From positions 1,699,055-1,763,054 of the forward strand of contig KL647301.1 in the NCBI GenBank assembly GCA_000727475.1: a stretch of DNA of 64,000 nucleotides, in the 5' to 3' direction. Made by a program: the position numbers and the translations under genes. The first letter of the stretch is position 1, and the number at the start of each line of letters is the position of its first letter. The notes beneath the pieces were generated by a model. The model saw nothing but the letters and a program-made list of their open reading frames with translations, had not been told where the DNA came from and searched no databases. Origin of the DNA: Sarcocystis neurona (taxonomy: Eukaryota; Apicomplexa; Conoidasida; Eucoccidiorida; Sarcocystidae). Shown piece by piece: positions 1 through 12,003 of the stretch.

Positions 1-678
1 NNNNNNNNNNNNNNNNNNNNNNNNNNNNNNNNNNNNNNNNNNNNNNNNNNNNNNNNNNNNNNNNNNNNNNNNNNNNNNNNNNNNNNNNNNNNNNNNNNNN
101 NNNNNNNNNNNNNNNNNNNNNNNNNNNNNNNNNNNNNNNNNNNNNNNNNNNNNNNNNNNNNNNNNNNNNNNNNNNNNNNNNNNNNNNNNNNNNNNNNNNN
201 NNNNNNNNNNNNNNNNNNNNNNNNNNNNNNNNNNNNNNNNNNNNNNNNNNNNNNNNNNNNNNNNNNNNNNNNNNNNNNNNNNNNNNNNNNNNNNNNNNNN
301 NNNNNNNNNNNNNNNNNNNNNNNNNNNNNNNNNNNNNNNNNNNNNNNNNNNNNNNNNNNNNNNNNNNNNNNNNNNNNNNNNNNNNNNNNNNNNNNNNNNN
401 NNNNNNNNNNNNNNNNNNNNNNNNNNNNNNNNNNNNNNNNNNNNNNNNNNNNNNNNNNNNNNNNNNNNNNNNNNNNNNNNNNNNNNNNNNNNNNNNNNNN
501 NNNNNNNNNNNNNNNNNNNNNNNNNNNNNNNNNNNNNNNNNNNNNNNNNNNNNNNNNNNNNNNNNNNNNNNNNNNNNNNNNNNNNNNNNNNNNNNNNNNN
601 NNNNNNNNNNNNNNNNNNNNNNNNNNNNNNNNNNNNNNNNNNNNNNNNNNNNNNNNNNNNNNNNNNNNNNNNNNNNNN
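1..678. other. Assembly gap (all N)
   Basis: No bases are given. The sequence resumes inside a 53-bp tandem repeat, which probably explains why the assembly broke here. The missing 3' part of the acyl-CoA synthetase gene is expected inside or beyond the gap. Confidence 0.99.
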
Positions 679-679
679 C

Positions 680-838
680 AGTGCTCTGATCACTGGTGTA
701 CATACACCTCAGCAGCGTCTCCACCCTCCACGAGTGCTTCAATAACTGGTGTACGTACACCTCAGCTGCGTCGCTACCCTGCAGCAGTGCTCTGATAACG
801 CCCACGTACACGTAGCGGTACACTGAGCAAACTGACGC
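680..838. repeat. 53-bp tandem repeat at gap edge
   Basis: The word AGTGCTYYRATMA recurs at 680, 733 and 786, an exact 53-bp period. The first two units carry the palindrome GGTGTAC(A/G)TACACC at 694-707 and 748-761. The third unit diverges after about 20 bp. The array may continue into the gap. Confidence 0.8.
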
Positions 839-839
839 A

Positions 840-2075
840 TGCACGCGAGTTAGCTAAGTTTCTGCTGTGTGTTCATATTTCTACCCCAAGATCTCTTCTC
901 AGAAACAAACACTGCCACCTACATGAGAACTCCTCTCTTTCTCTTTCACTCTGACTCTGTAGCGGCACAGTCCCGCGTGTGTATATGCCGCAGACGTATA
1001 TGCATCAGTTTCACTGTGTTCACGAAAAAATCTCCTTGATATCCATATATATCTGTCTCTATCTTTCTACCTTTATACGTGTATCTATCAACATCTACTA
1101 CATATAAACATATATATATAGATATGTATCTATCTATATCAACGTGTCGATCTATATATGTACAGATATGGGTATACCTGTTTCACAGAGATTCTGCGGG
1201 CAGTTTTGAAATGTGCTGCGTTGTCTCTCCAGAGGCCGCAGTGACGGGGTGTACGTGGTGTACGTACACCAGATTCTGGCGCCCTCTCTACCAACATATA
1301 TATATACACGTCCATATCTGTCTATCTATATACATGCATCTATCCATATCCACGTTTCCACAAATATATATATGTACAGGTATATTAATCTCTGTATCTG
1401 TGTGTTTCTACACCTACCCAATATACATGCATCTGTACCTATCTACACGTGTACACCTATCTATATACGCATATCTATCTGTAGAGGTATACCTGTATCC
1501 ACCTGTGTAGCTTTCTATCTATCTGTATCTATCTATAGATTATCTACATCTATTTGTACATCTATTTGTCTATTTCTACCCACCTGTGTATACATATATA
1601 TATATATATATGCATACATATCTATCTGCCTATACGTATTTATCTATCTCTACCTACACATATATATGTATATACCGCTGGCAAACACGAGCCTGTGCGT
1701 ACCTATTATACACACATATTCCTCTGTTGCATGCGTGTGGTGCGGCACGTATCTAGTTGGCTATACGTTCAACCACATATATATATGTGTATATATAAAT
1801 ATATGTATACGCACATGCATATGTGTATGTGTCTATGTATACGTTTATACAACTCTAAGAATAGAAACAAATACACATGTACAGTAAATATATAAGTGCA
1901 TGTAAATTTCTTCTCTCTACGGCTCTGCAATGAATTATTCTCCCAGGTGAATGCGATCTCGTCGCGCATGCGTGTCGGTGTATCTCTCAAACTGCAACGC
2001 GCATGCAAGTGGAAGTATCCGCCCCGTCAAACGCATGCAGGCCTAACAAGTAAGCTTCCCAACTTCCCGGCTGAC
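840..2075. other. No exon recognised; microsatellite-rich DNA
   Basis: About 1.2 kb of TATC/TACA/TA-type microsatellite with short unique pieces, one of which holds the palindrome at 1257-1270. By position this is intron 5 of the minus-strand acyl-CoA synthetase gene. I looked for the next expected motif (TTGxPKG) on the minus strand and did not find it. Open frames here are Tyr/Ile/His/Cys-rich translations of the repeats. Confidence 0.6.
1257..1270. repeat. Palindrome GGTGTACGTACACC
   Basis: Perfect 14-bp palindrome (16 bp with flanking T/A). One of a family of identical sites in the window; see findings. Confidence 0.9.
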
Positions 2076-2154
2076 CTGATGTGTAGCAGATTGTGTTGGC
2101 AGACCGCGGTGTAGCGATATGGTCTTCTGTTCGAGCAACACGGTGTTCTCGTCC
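2076..2154 (-). CDS. Acyl-CoA synthetase exon 5 (last one visible)
   Basis: Follows GGCGCAG in phase 0 so that LIKL|GRE restores the family 'LG(R/K)E' motif. It ends ANTICYTS plus one base of Gly before GTCAGC. The next exon should start with the rest of the P-loop (TTGxPKG) and was not found in the window. Confidence 0.82.
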
Positions 2155-5100
2155 CTGCGCCATCCCACACGCAGCAGCAGCAGCAGCAATTGTAGCACGA
2201 AGAACAGCAGCAATAGCGGCGGCAGCAACAGCAGCAGTGATAGCAGCAGCAACAGGAACAGCAACTCCAAGCATGTTCGGACGCACACGTACGCACAGAA
2301 TGGTCTTCCCATTCCTAGACAGGTAGACACAGACATACGTATACATGTAAAGAGAGAAATATCACCCAATACCTACATGCATGTACATACATATAAACAG
2401 ATAGACAGAGACAGATATACATACATATACGAAGAGGAAGAAATATCAGCCCACATTTACATGTATATACGCGTATACACGTACACATGTACATAGATAG
2501 ATAGATATAGATATACATATATATACATATATCAATACCTAGACGCATACAGAGACAGAAAAATCAATCCATATCTACACGTATATACATATATATATTA
2601 GATAGACAGATTGGGACAGATATATACATATATGTGCATATACGTATACATATACACACACAGAAGTGTCAATACCTGGGCACAGAGAGGAAAATACCCA
2701 TTCATATCTACGTATGTACACGCGTGTATACGTATATTAGGTATGCACATAGACAGAGACAGATATACAAATATATACCAATACCAAGAGGCATACAGGA
2801 AGAGAAATATCAATCGATATCTACACGTGTACACACATATGTAGATAGAGACAAATACATACCCAGATGAATACCTGGATGCATAGATAGAGGAATATTG
2901 ATCAATATATACAAGTAGAAAACGATGTCTATAAAATATACCAGTACACCAACGTGTACGTATAGAAAACGACTTCAGTGAAGATGTACTAACATAGAAA
3001 TTGAAGCATCTGTGAATATCTGAAATATGTACGCAGAGAGGGAGAAACATAGAAGGAAGGCGAGGGAGAGCTACACGATTATCCAGACGTATAGAGGGAG
3101 AGACGGATATCTACCAACATATAGAAGCATATACATACATGCGCCTATATATTAATACGTATCAACATCATCTAATATTTAGAAGGAGAGTAAGATATAC
3201 ATATATATATGCGCCTACACATATATATATGTGTATATTGATATATGTGCTATCCATATCTTACGGTCACACATATAGTCAGAAATCTACGCCAACATCT
3301 ACACACGTATACATATACATAGATATAGAGATTGATATATGTATCACACAAATCTACGTGTATACACGGAGACAGATATCAACACCAAGATCTACATATA
3401 TACATATAGATATATTAATATAGGTGATACCCATGTCTACGTCTACATATGTAGATATGTACATGTGTGGAGATAGGGAACCATGAGTATGTGCAGATAT
3501 AGACAGAGTGTGTGACGGCGACTGTTGGAGCAGCGGCGTCGGGGAGGGCAGAGAAGAAAACTCACAAGTTTGATCAGTTCGTTCCACGTGAGTAGAGAAA
3601 TCCCCAGCGACGCAGCCCGCTGCTGCAGCACCAGTCGCAGGCTCGCGTTTCTTTTTGCTTCTTCGTCATCGCCCATAAGGATGACGTACTGCACGTCGAC
3701 GCCGGCGCTGCTGCTCTTGCTGCTGCTCGGATCGCTGCTGCGGCTGCTCGCGACGGTTTCCTCTTCTTCTGCAGCCGCCGCGCGCTTCTCCTGTTCTTCT
3801 TCTTTGTTCTTCTCCTCCTTCGACGAAGTCGCTGCAGCTGCAGCAGCACCGCCACCGCCAAGTGCGTCTCCTGTCGCCGCCCTCCGCGGCTCCTCCTGCC
3901 CGTTCTGCCCTTGCTGCTGCCGCTGCGGCTGCTCTCCTGCTGCCGCGCTGGTCTCGGCTTCCTGTGCGGCGCCGCCGCTGCTGCTGCTGCAGGCGGTCGC
4001 CGGAGAGGAGTCCGCCGCCTCTTTCACTGCCGTTAGGGTCGTGGCCGAGCTTCTCCTCGCTTCTTCGAGATAGTCGAAAAGTTTGGACGCACACTCATCC
4101 GTCGCAGCTAGTGTTCGCAGATGTGTCTGCGAAAGAATGTAAACTGCGCTGTCCGGCCCCAGCGTGTCGTACAACGGGACGATAGTCAGGGCGTACGCGT
4201 TACCTGCAGCAGCCACAGCAGCAGCGGCACGAGGTGCAGTAGCAGCTTTTTCAAGTGTGGGTGCCCCAGGAGGAAAGAGAGGTGCAGCAGCAGCAGAAGA
4301 CGACGGAGTGGTTTTTGCGCACGCGAAGACAAAACAGGTGACGTACATGCTTGCTCGCAGACAACCCATTCCTCGCGATTTTTGCTGTAAATACCGAGGA
4401 ACTTGAACGCCTTGACGACCGGCTCCTCGGGGAAATGCAGCTCCGGCATTGCGTCCTGCAGCGCGAGCAGGCCGCTGCCGACGTCCAACGCAAGTTGCTC
4501 GATCTGCGGCGAGACAAGCAGCAAGCAGCAACAGAAAATGCTTCGTTTCTCCCCACCATTTTTCTCGCACGCAAAAGCTCAGGACGGAGGGGTGGGACAA
4601 CAGCGGGAAGGACGACGTAGAGACACGTGCACGGACATGCAGCAGCAACAGCAACAGCAACGGCAGCCGGGATAGCAACGGCAGCCGTAATAGCAACGAC
4701 AGCCGGAATAGCAACAGCAGCAGCAACTGCAACAGCAACAGCTGCGGCCCGCGTGAGTCAAGAATGACGTGCGTCTTCTGTTCCCTGCTGAGCCAGGCGC
4801 CGGGCAGACACACATGCATGCAAATATGTGCATATGTATAGACACACACCTATACAAATACAGACGCGCATACGTACACAGACGTACTGTACTGTGTACA
4901 GTACTATCATATGATTCGCATATACATAGACACAGACATACGATGCGGCCACAATATAAATGTATAGATATGTACACAGACATGACGATACTCTACATAC
5001 GCACCCATACGCACATACACAGAGAGATAACCACATACGTGGAAACGCGACGCAATCACACAGACAGATACGTGCAAACCTTTTACGAGGTTCTCTCTCT

Positions 5101-7365
5101 TTCTCTCTTAAGCATACACACATATACGAATACACACATACACGCATATATATACTTAGGTAGTTACACTGTAGTTGGGAAATGGTCATGGAGATAAATA
5201 CGTGGTGCAGTTCCAATACAAACACATATATAGACAGACACGTATACATACAGTGTGGCGCTCTATACGTACGCATACAAATACGCACACAGACGCAGCT
5301 GGTGCATGTTCTGTTCTGTCAAAAAGTAGTCCCCGTGTCAGATTTTTGCAAAAAAGAGGAAGACAAGAAGATGTGGCGCACACGGTGACTCACTAAATGA
5401 GCCCCGTACGTGACGCCCCGGTTCGAGCTTCTCCGTGGAAGAAATGTGACCGAGACTGTCCGCCGTGAAGAGCCGGCAACGGAGAGAAATATAAAGAAGA
5501 AGAAAGTACCGCGCCACGCGGAAAGGGAGAGACAGAAGGAGAGGAAAGCGACATCCCATGCAGACCGAGAAACTCTCAAATATCACGTGCCGATGGAGGA
5601 GCGTGCAAAAGTGCGCACGCATAGAGAAATCGCTGGCGCCGTGTATATATGGACCGGCACAGACGCATACCCACGCACATGCAGTCAAGCAGAGAGGGCT
5701 GTAGGAAAACCTACGCGAGCACCCACGCATGAGGAAATATAAAAAATTACCCATCCGGAGAGTCTTAGAGATATAGACAGACATACGTATATGTATATAT
5801 ATAGAGAGACACACACACACACACATGCGTGTACAGGCACATGTGTTATACGTGTGTATTGTAGACACGGCACATATGAAACTACACGTGTGCGTCTACA
5901 TAGATGTATTGGCGTAGAGAGTAAAAGAAAAGTAGACATCCGCAAAGACACCGGTGGGTGCAGAGAAAGGTAGTCACGTTGACCAAGTAGAGTTAAAACT
6001 CCACATGCGTGTGGGAGGCAAAGACGATTCTCCTTGGGCAGCGGGACGATAAGAAAGGAGGAGAACACAGAGGAAATAAAGACGGACTTCTTTATAAGTC
6101 TTCCATGTATATTTCCCCAAACTTCCGTCCGGCAGTCGCTCGCGAGTTCCGAGACACGGGCCGTCAGGAGCCGTCGCAACCCCACACTGAAATAAATCCC
6201 ACCTGCGAAAACAGCAACAGCAGCAGCAACAGCAGCAAGAGCGGCAAGGGCAGCATCGGAAGCAATGCCAGCAACAGAGGGAGCACGTCAACGGTCTCCG
6301 GAGGAACGCGGGGCCGAGAAAAGTGGGAGTGGAGAAGATGTAAGAAGGGAAAGGGAAAAGTGAAAGAAATGGGAAAGGTCGACCGAATGCAGAGAACGCC
6401 GCATCCACGTTGAATGTACATGTATACGCGTTCACATACACACACAGGTACACATACGTAGACTTCCAGGCTTTACTCACTTCCCTTCTGTGAAGAAAGG
6501 AAAAGCAGGAAAATGTACACCTCCCTGCTCCGCCGTGTAGAAGTGCGGTGTACGTACACCCCGTGGACTCGTCAGTTCACGACCAAGCCATCTCGGGTGC
6601 GTACTTCTACGCTACTACCACTAATACTACAACTACGGATGGCGTCTGGCTCTTCACTGCATACACACAAACATATTTTAATGTACTGGAAGAGACATAG
6701 ACACGTGCGATGGTTAACGTACTTGTATATACACGTCTATATTCGCAAGCGTCCCGAGGCCACTTCATCCCCAACCCAGACGTAGCAAATGTAGTGAAAC
6801 GTGGACACCTACACATGCACGGACGTAGCCAGCAGTAGCGCCTCCATATATCTCTATATACAGATACACACACATATATGGACAGAGAATGGTAGTGCGA
6901 GAGACATAGCTAGACGCCCCTGCATATATAGAGAGAGACACGGAGAGGGGCGTAACTAGACCAGTTTGTATATATGTATACATACAAGATACAGATAAAT
7001 ACGTAGGTATATATATAAATACATATGTATACATGCACATATAGAGAGAAAGACAGGGAGACCCGAAACGTGTCCCTATACGTATATATGCATGAACACT
7101 TATAGGAGGAATAACAAGGCGTAGCTCGCGCCAAGTGCTTCTCTCGCTATCCTGCACAGATAGAGATGATATGTGGCCACAAAGAGAGCGAAGGAGCGAC
7201 ATACGCATTTCGACAAAGTTTCTCGGCGGAGAGATTGTCGATGAATTCGTGTGGACTGAACCAGGAACGGTATATCGCCGTTCGTTTCTTGGGGACTGCC
7301 GTGCCGTCGAGCGGGACCGCGTACGTGATGCTGCGGCTGCTGCTTGTCCCTGCTGCGTTCCCCAT
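2076..7365 (-). CDS. Long-chain acyl-CoA synthetase, 5' part (five exons, 3' end missing)
   Basis: Long-chain fatty-acid CoA ligase (AMP-forming, adenylate-forming superfamily): activates a fatty acid with ATP and CoA to acyl-CoA. Exons on the minus strand: 7365-7181, 6202-6088, 4503-4347, 4203-3566, 2154-2076. Phases agree at all junctions and give about 392 residues; the family is usually 600-750. Landmarks in order: MGNAAG start, AVPLDGTA and IYRSW (N-terminal region of ACS), WDLFQ and CLGTRERLPDG (residues about 63-81), KTYKEIEQLALDVGSGL, LGIYSKNREEWVVCEQACNA, LTIVPLYDTLGPDS (159-171), LIKLGRE, and TICYTSG (386-392), the start of the AMP-binding P-loop. Residues about 215-318 are an acidic, Ala/Ser/Gln-rich low-complexity insertion. 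The acyl-binding and C-terminal domains lie left of 2,076 and are not visible. The family call is firm; substrate chain length and paralogue cannot be told. Confidence 0.88.
2155..3565. repeat. Acyl-CoA synthetase intron 4: CAG tract and TA/CA microsatellites
   Basis: 2165-2265 is an interrupted CAG/CAA run on the plus strand. The rest is TATACA/GATA-type simple sequence in which I see no exon. Confidence 0.7.
3566..4203 (-). CDS. Acyl-CoA synthetase exon 4 with low-complexity insertion
   Basis: Starts after GCTGCTGCAG with NAYALTIVPLYDTLGPDS, the family motif preceding the ATP-binding loop. Then come about 104 residues rich in Ala, Ser, Gln and Glu (residues about 215-318; includes QQQ, GGGG, six Ala, EEKNKEEEQEK). 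The ordered protein returns at GVDVQYVILMGDD and ends WNELIKL before GTGAGT. The insertion lies between two core strands of the N-terminal domain. Confidence 0.9.
4347..4503 (-). CDS. Acyl-CoA synthetase exon 3
   Basis: Follows CTCGCCGCAG. It codes IEQLALDVGSGLLAL and then LGIYSKNREEWVVCEQA, the conserved 'GI(F/Y)SKNRxEWxxxEQA' motif. It ends with one spare base before GTACGT; joined to exon 4 this makes the Cys of EQACNAYAL. Confidence 0.92.
4504..6087. repeat. Acyl-CoA synthetase intron 2: CAG tract and CA/TA repeats
   Basis: 4640-4745 is an interrupted CAG tract with a 15-21 bp sub-period (GGCAGCCGKRATAGCAAC). Then follow ACATA/CACA-type repeats. No exon is seen between the two placed ones. 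Confidence 0.7.
6088..6202 (-). CDS. Acyl-CoA synthetase exon 2
   Basis: Begins after TTTCGCAG and codes WDLFQCGVATAPDGP, CLGTRERLPDG and YTWKTYKE, the conserved 'WxxF..G....PxLGTR....YxWxTYKE' block of long-chain acyl-CoA synthetases. It ends in phase 0 at a GTCCGT donor and joins IEQLALDVG of exon 3 exactly. Confidence 0.88.
6203..7180. other. Acyl-CoA synthetase intron 1
   Basis: A short CAG tract at 6205-6290, a unique piece with the palindrome GGTGTACGTACACC at 6547-6560, and TA/CA microsatellites from about 6850. Confidence 0.6.
6547..6560. repeat. Palindrome GGTGTACGTACACC in synthetase intron 1
   Basis: Identical 14-mer, flanks unlike those of the other sites. Confidence 0.9.
7181..7365 (-). 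CDS. Acyl-CoA synthetase exon 1 (start codon)
   Basis: The ATG at 7365 is the first in frame and begins MGNAAGTSSS, a sequence that fits an N-myristoylation signal (Gly2, small residue at 6). It is followed by YAVPLDGTAVP and TAIYRSWFSP, typical of the start of apicomplexan ACS proteins. The donor is placed after TT at 7181 (GT at 7180-7179). The same GTGG occurs at the next acceptor, so the exact junction could shift by a few bases. Confidence 0.75.
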
Positions 7366-9300
7366 CTCGTCGGCTCGGGAAGTTACACACAAGCTGCTGT
7401 ATTCGTACTCTCGTTATTCGTGCGAGAGGTCGTCGTCGCCGGCCCACTATCCGCACGGGGAATATATCGAGAAATAGTACAACGCAAAGGAGTCTGCGCG
7501 CGGCCTGCGCAGAGAGCCACAAGAAACGCGTCTCTGCAGACGAGGGGAGAAGAAGACGGCGCGAAGGAGAGAGCGAACAGCAGCAGCAGGTTGTGACGGT
7601 GCTCGGGCGTCGCCCCACACGCAGCAGAGTTCTGCCTTCTTTTCTTCCTCTTCCCCTTCTCTTCTTTTCCTCCCTTTTCTTCTTCTTCTTCTCCCTTTCG
7701 TCTTCTTGTCCCCCCTACTTTTTCTTTTCCTTTGGCCTTGTGCGCAGACGGCTTTGACAAACGACGCGGGAGGCACCACCCCACGCGGCGCAGGCCGCTT
7801 TCTCCGGGAGACTCGGCCAGAAACAGCAGGCACGCCCACTCGCCTACTACAGCTGTTACTACTACGAAGCAGTGGCAGCAGCAGTAGGAGCAGGGAAGGA
7901 GATTTACTGTTCACGCAGGGCGCCACAGAGGTGTCTCCGCGGACAGAGGGAGAAACTGAACGGTTTGGTGTAGCAGCTGCTGCTGCCGGGGAGGGAAGGG
8001 AACCAGAAACAAACAGGCACGCGCATGCGTGCACCACTGGCTTTGAATTCAAAAAGTTGGAAACCGGCAATCAACTACATCTATTACGGGTAAAACTAGG
8101 AGAGACATGTAAAGGAACCCCTCTACGAGTGCAACAAGTGTTTGCTAGCGACTCCCTCTGCCGCTGCTGTTGTTGCTGTTCTTGTTGTTGCTCTTCTTGT
8201 TGCTGCTGCTCCGCAGCTCTCGGGAACTTTTTCTACAAAGCAATGCAGGAGAAGGCGTGTGACTGCTGCTTTAATATTTCCTGCGTCTGCGTTGAAATAG
8301 TTTCACGCTGCTGCTGTCCGGACGTCTGCTGCTGCTCCTCAGACAGGACCCCCCAGCCTTTGCTGGGCGACTGCTGCACTGCTGCTGCCCCTTCACAACT
8401 CCTACTGCATTCCTGCACGTGCTCCCCTGCTGCCGCTGCTGCTTCTTCTTCACTGCTCTGCTGTGTGTTGTTGTGGCTGCTGCTGCTGCTTCTCGGAGCC
8501 CCCTTCCTGCCGCTGAGGCTCGGGGCGAGGAGAACCTCAACGAATGCGCCGCTGCTGCTTCTTTACCCAAAGTGTTGCCGCTGCTGCTGCTGCTTCAAAT
8601 GTTGCTGCTGCTGCTGCGCTATGGCCTCCCAAAGCGAGCTCTTCGACAAATGCCCCTCGCGCGTGCACTCTACCGCTGGCACCCACCGCAGAAAAAGTAC
8701 GCCCAGACAGGACCTGCAACGCAGCATCAACAGCAGAGGAGATTTGCCACACGCAGAGGAACGCGCGAGTCAATCACGCCAGGTGCTGCTGCTGCTGCAT
8801 CCCGTGCTGGGAAGCGCGCTGCTCTCCTGCGCAGCTTGAGAAGTCTGACACTGCTTCTGCTAAACTGCTCATTCGCTCGTGCTGCTCGTCTTGCCCTTCT
8901 TCTCCTCTGTTGCTCCTGCGACTGCAGAGCTACTGCGTTGCCGCTGCGGCTGTGTGTTGCTGCTGCTGGGTACCTTTGTGAACTCGCATACACGTGCACA
9001 CACGCGGCCTAAAACGGAAGCAAGGCTGCGCGGACACCTGCATACAGATGTATGCGTGTATGTCTAGGAGTGAATATTTGCTAAATTTACAAGAAAGCAT
9101 TCGTCTACATACGCTGCAAATGTATTTTGAGGTGCTGCTCACGGTGTTGCAAAAGTTGTCACACTTCCTTCCTCCCGCTGCTGCTGATGATGCACGGTTG
9201 CCAACTGCAACAGGGGTGCTGCGACCATGACTCGGATATCCGGTCTCTCACATGAAAATCACGCCGTCTGCTGGAGGATGAACCAAAAAAGTATTTTTGT
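7366..9300. other. Upstream of the synthetase gene; CTG-rich, no gene recognised
   Basis: Presumed promoter and 5' untranslated region of the minus-strand synthetase. A pyrimidine-rich tract lies at about 7620-7730. Interrupted CTG runs on the plus strand lie at 8155-8640 and 8780-8960. A 377-codon plus-strand frame (7706-8839) exists but is mostly Leu/Cys/Ala from the CTG runs and resembles nothing I know. Confidence 0.55.
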
Positions 9301-10620
9301 CCACCGGAAATAAAAGTATTTTCCCCGAGAAACATGCTGAGGGTCGCCGCACAAGGCGAGGAAACGCCCTCTCCTGCCCGGAGAAAGGAGGAGATGCGTG
9401 TTTGGCGGGGAAGAAACGAGTCTTACGTCTGCCGATCTTTGTCTTTACGGCAGTCGCTGCTCATGCAGCAACTTCGGGAACAGCGTACGCTACTGGAGGA
9501 TGGGAAGTGTGGGAGGAAGGAGAAGGAAGAGCAAAGAGCGCGGTCAGGGACTGCGGGAAGACGCGGGACTAGAAGAACAGACAAGCGAGAAGAAAGCTCA
9601 ATCGGCGGTCGTTTTGCAGATGGAGACACGCCAAGAGAAAAACGGAAGTCGGAGAGACCTAGACGTGCCGGATGTTTGAAAAAAAGCAAACTGCAGCGGA
9701 GAGAGGAAGAGAGTCGCAACAAGAGGAGAGGGGCGGGGCAGGGATGCGGTGATATCGATAGGAGGAACTGTCCTCCGGCCAGTGGGGGGAAGGCCCCTGC
9801 AGCAATGTGGGAAGGAAAGGGCAAAGGGACGTAAAAAGTAAGTGCGGATGGAAGAAGACATGTAAACGAGCACAGAGGGGGGTCGATGTGGGGAGATGAA
9901 GAGAGCTAAGAAACAGGTTCGCACGCCGCAGCTCCTGCTACCATATATGATGTAAAGGCGCGATGCACTCCTCCTTCTGCAAGCTGCTCAGAACTGCTTC
10001 GAAGCCCCGCCAACCGGACAGGACAAGGAAGAAGGAAAGGCAGCACGGGAGCGTTTCGCGTTGATTCTCTCCGGCGACACGCGCAGAACTGCAGGGAGCT
10101 GAGCTGCTGCGAACAACAAACGCGGCACGGATAAGAGGACGCAGAGAGATGCACTCTGGAGCTTCGCCTCTGATAAAAACGCAGAAGACAGCTGCGGCCT
10201 GTCCGCTCTGGCATGCAGAAAGGAGGGGCCCGGCCGGCAGTGACCACCTCCGACAACAGCAAAAACAGCCATCGCTCTTCAAAAACGGTGGACAGCGGCA
10301 GCAGCACCGCGGGAAGACCAATTCCCGTGGGGAGAGAGAGGAGAGCAGCAGCAGCAGCCGGCGCGGCAGCAGCATCGGGACACGACGGCAGCGGGGGTGG
10401 GGGGGGGGCCTCAGACCCCGCGAACACACTGCCGGCAGTAGCTGTATATTGCCCATTCATGAGGCCGGACGACCAGCAGGACAGCCACCGCTGGAAAGAA
10501 AGCAAGAGGAGTGAAAGGAAGCCAGGCAAAGTGAACAGCTCTCTTTCAAGCAAAAGCACGCGGGATGTTGGTCTGGGTGTGTATTTGTTGCAATGGAACA
10601 ACGTGTCGACTGGTAATGTT
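9300..10620. other. Purine-rich segment, no gene recognised
   Basis: The plus strand is rich in GA between about 9340 and 9900, with CAG-containing pieces and an interrupted G run (eight and nine G) near 10395. Opposing frames of 130-230 codons occur on both strands, but none has a motif I recognise and they overlap each other, so they are not called. Confidence 0.5.
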
Positions 10621-10884
10621 CTCGTATAAGAGTGGAAGTACTATGCATACGTGTGGAAGTGAAGAGAAAATGTATATTTCCACCTATAGTGAGGAAGAAT
10701 ATGTACTTGTACTCTTATATGAATAGGTGGCTTGTCTGTAGTTTACGCATACCTTCGTATGTACGTGTGTGGGGGTGTATGTTTACGTATTCATACGTGC
10801 GTATGTATCTACGTGTTACATTTGGGGTTATTACATGCGTCTGCATAGGAATGTAGAGAGATGTGTGTATATGTTGAACACACT

Positions 10885-11185
10885 CTGAATCTCAAGCGTG
10901 TTCATCTCGAGAGAGAGAGAGAACTGTGTCTGTCTTACTGGATATACATGGCTGCGTAGTAGGTTTTCTACAGATTAGTCTACACAACTTTCCATTTACA
11001 TAAGTCAACCGGCACCTCAACCATATTCACGCATGGAGAAAGAGGATTTTTTCTGTCTTCAAATACATAGAGTTGTCCAGGGGAACATATAGGTATGTGT
11101 ATATATATATATATGCGTATTCTACTCAGTCTGGGTCTCAAACCCGATGGTATGCAGGAAGAGAAGTGTCTGTCTTACAGGATTT
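10885..11185. repeat. Diverged ~120-bp tandem repeat
   Basis: Three related copies, recognised by CTGTCTT followed by a run ending (G/C)(A/T)GTTG or GGCTGCG, at about 10930, 11053 and 11168. Each is preceded by CTCAA and an AGAGA/AGGAAGAGA piece. Divergence is high; the call was made by eye. Confidence 0.5.
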
Positions 11186-11847
11186 CACGGAGTTGTGCAC
11201 ACTCTAAGTGACGACTAAATACACACGGTGGACACTTTCGGATATATGTATAAAGATGTAAAAAGGTATAGTCGCGGGGTGTCCACGCGACTGCACATCA
11301 GGGAAAAGTCTGATTTTTGGTACACATCAAAAGTGCGAACTAGTGTGTGCAAAAGTGCATTCATAGAAGCACTCTTCGGGACATGCGCAATCAGCCGAAG
11401 GACCCTAAGGAAGAGAAATCTGCTTGTAAAACCAGGAAACATCCAGCCACTGGTGTTACAAAATGTGTACAGTGTTGATCGTGTCTAACAGTGCTACTTT
11501 GCTTCTCTACAAGCCTGTAGAAATTCTGGACGTCAGATTACGCAGCTAAGCACTGATGCAGAAACGTACCCGACAACAGATGTGCCTCTCTGCTATTCAG
11601 GTGAACACACAAATCTGTTCACATAGCACGTGGTGGGAGGAAAGGAATTTCCCATTCACACCGGAAATCATGAATATATTTTCCTGCCGAATGTATCCTT
11701 GTAGCGCTCAGTCTCAAGATGGGATTTCCCTGTTCTCTCTGCCCTCGTAGGTCCGCTCGAGGATAGAAAGATGCATACGTACTAGTGAAGGACGACGCGC
11801 GTAAACAAACACACATTGGGAGACACAACTAGATATGTCTAGTGTCG

Positions 11848-12003
11848 GCAGGTATATGTATTCCACTGAAAGCAAAAGTAGTACAGCGACTCCTTCCTGC
11901 GTACACCGGGTTTTCTCACAGATTCAGGAAGAGATACGTGTCCGCAGGTATATGTACTTCACTGAAAGCGTGAGTAGTACAGCGACTCCCTCCTGCGTCA
12001 CCG
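11848..12003. repeat. Direct repeat, 96-bp period
   Basis: Copies 11848-11908 and 11944-12003 share GCAGGTATATGTA, CACTGAAAGC and AGTAGTACAGCGACTCC, then TCCTGCGT and CACCG. Identity is about 85% by eye. Confidence 0.85.

Noticed and set aside
1079..1895. Overlapping frames of 110-220 codons rich in Tyr, Ile, His and Cys
   Set aside because: They are translations of TA/TATC/CA microsatellite in several frames and resemble no protein. The same applies to similar frames at 24.1-26.8, 33.0-33.4, 36.0-38.9, 44.8-46.5, 48.2-49.0 and 55.8-56.8 kb.
7706..8839. 377-codon plus-strand frame
   Set aside because: Mostly Leu, Cys and Ala from CTG tracts, overlapped by frames on the other strand, and no motif.
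9906..10629. Opposing frames of 139 and 231 codons
   Set aside because: Low-complexity, mutually overlapping, and no family resemblance.
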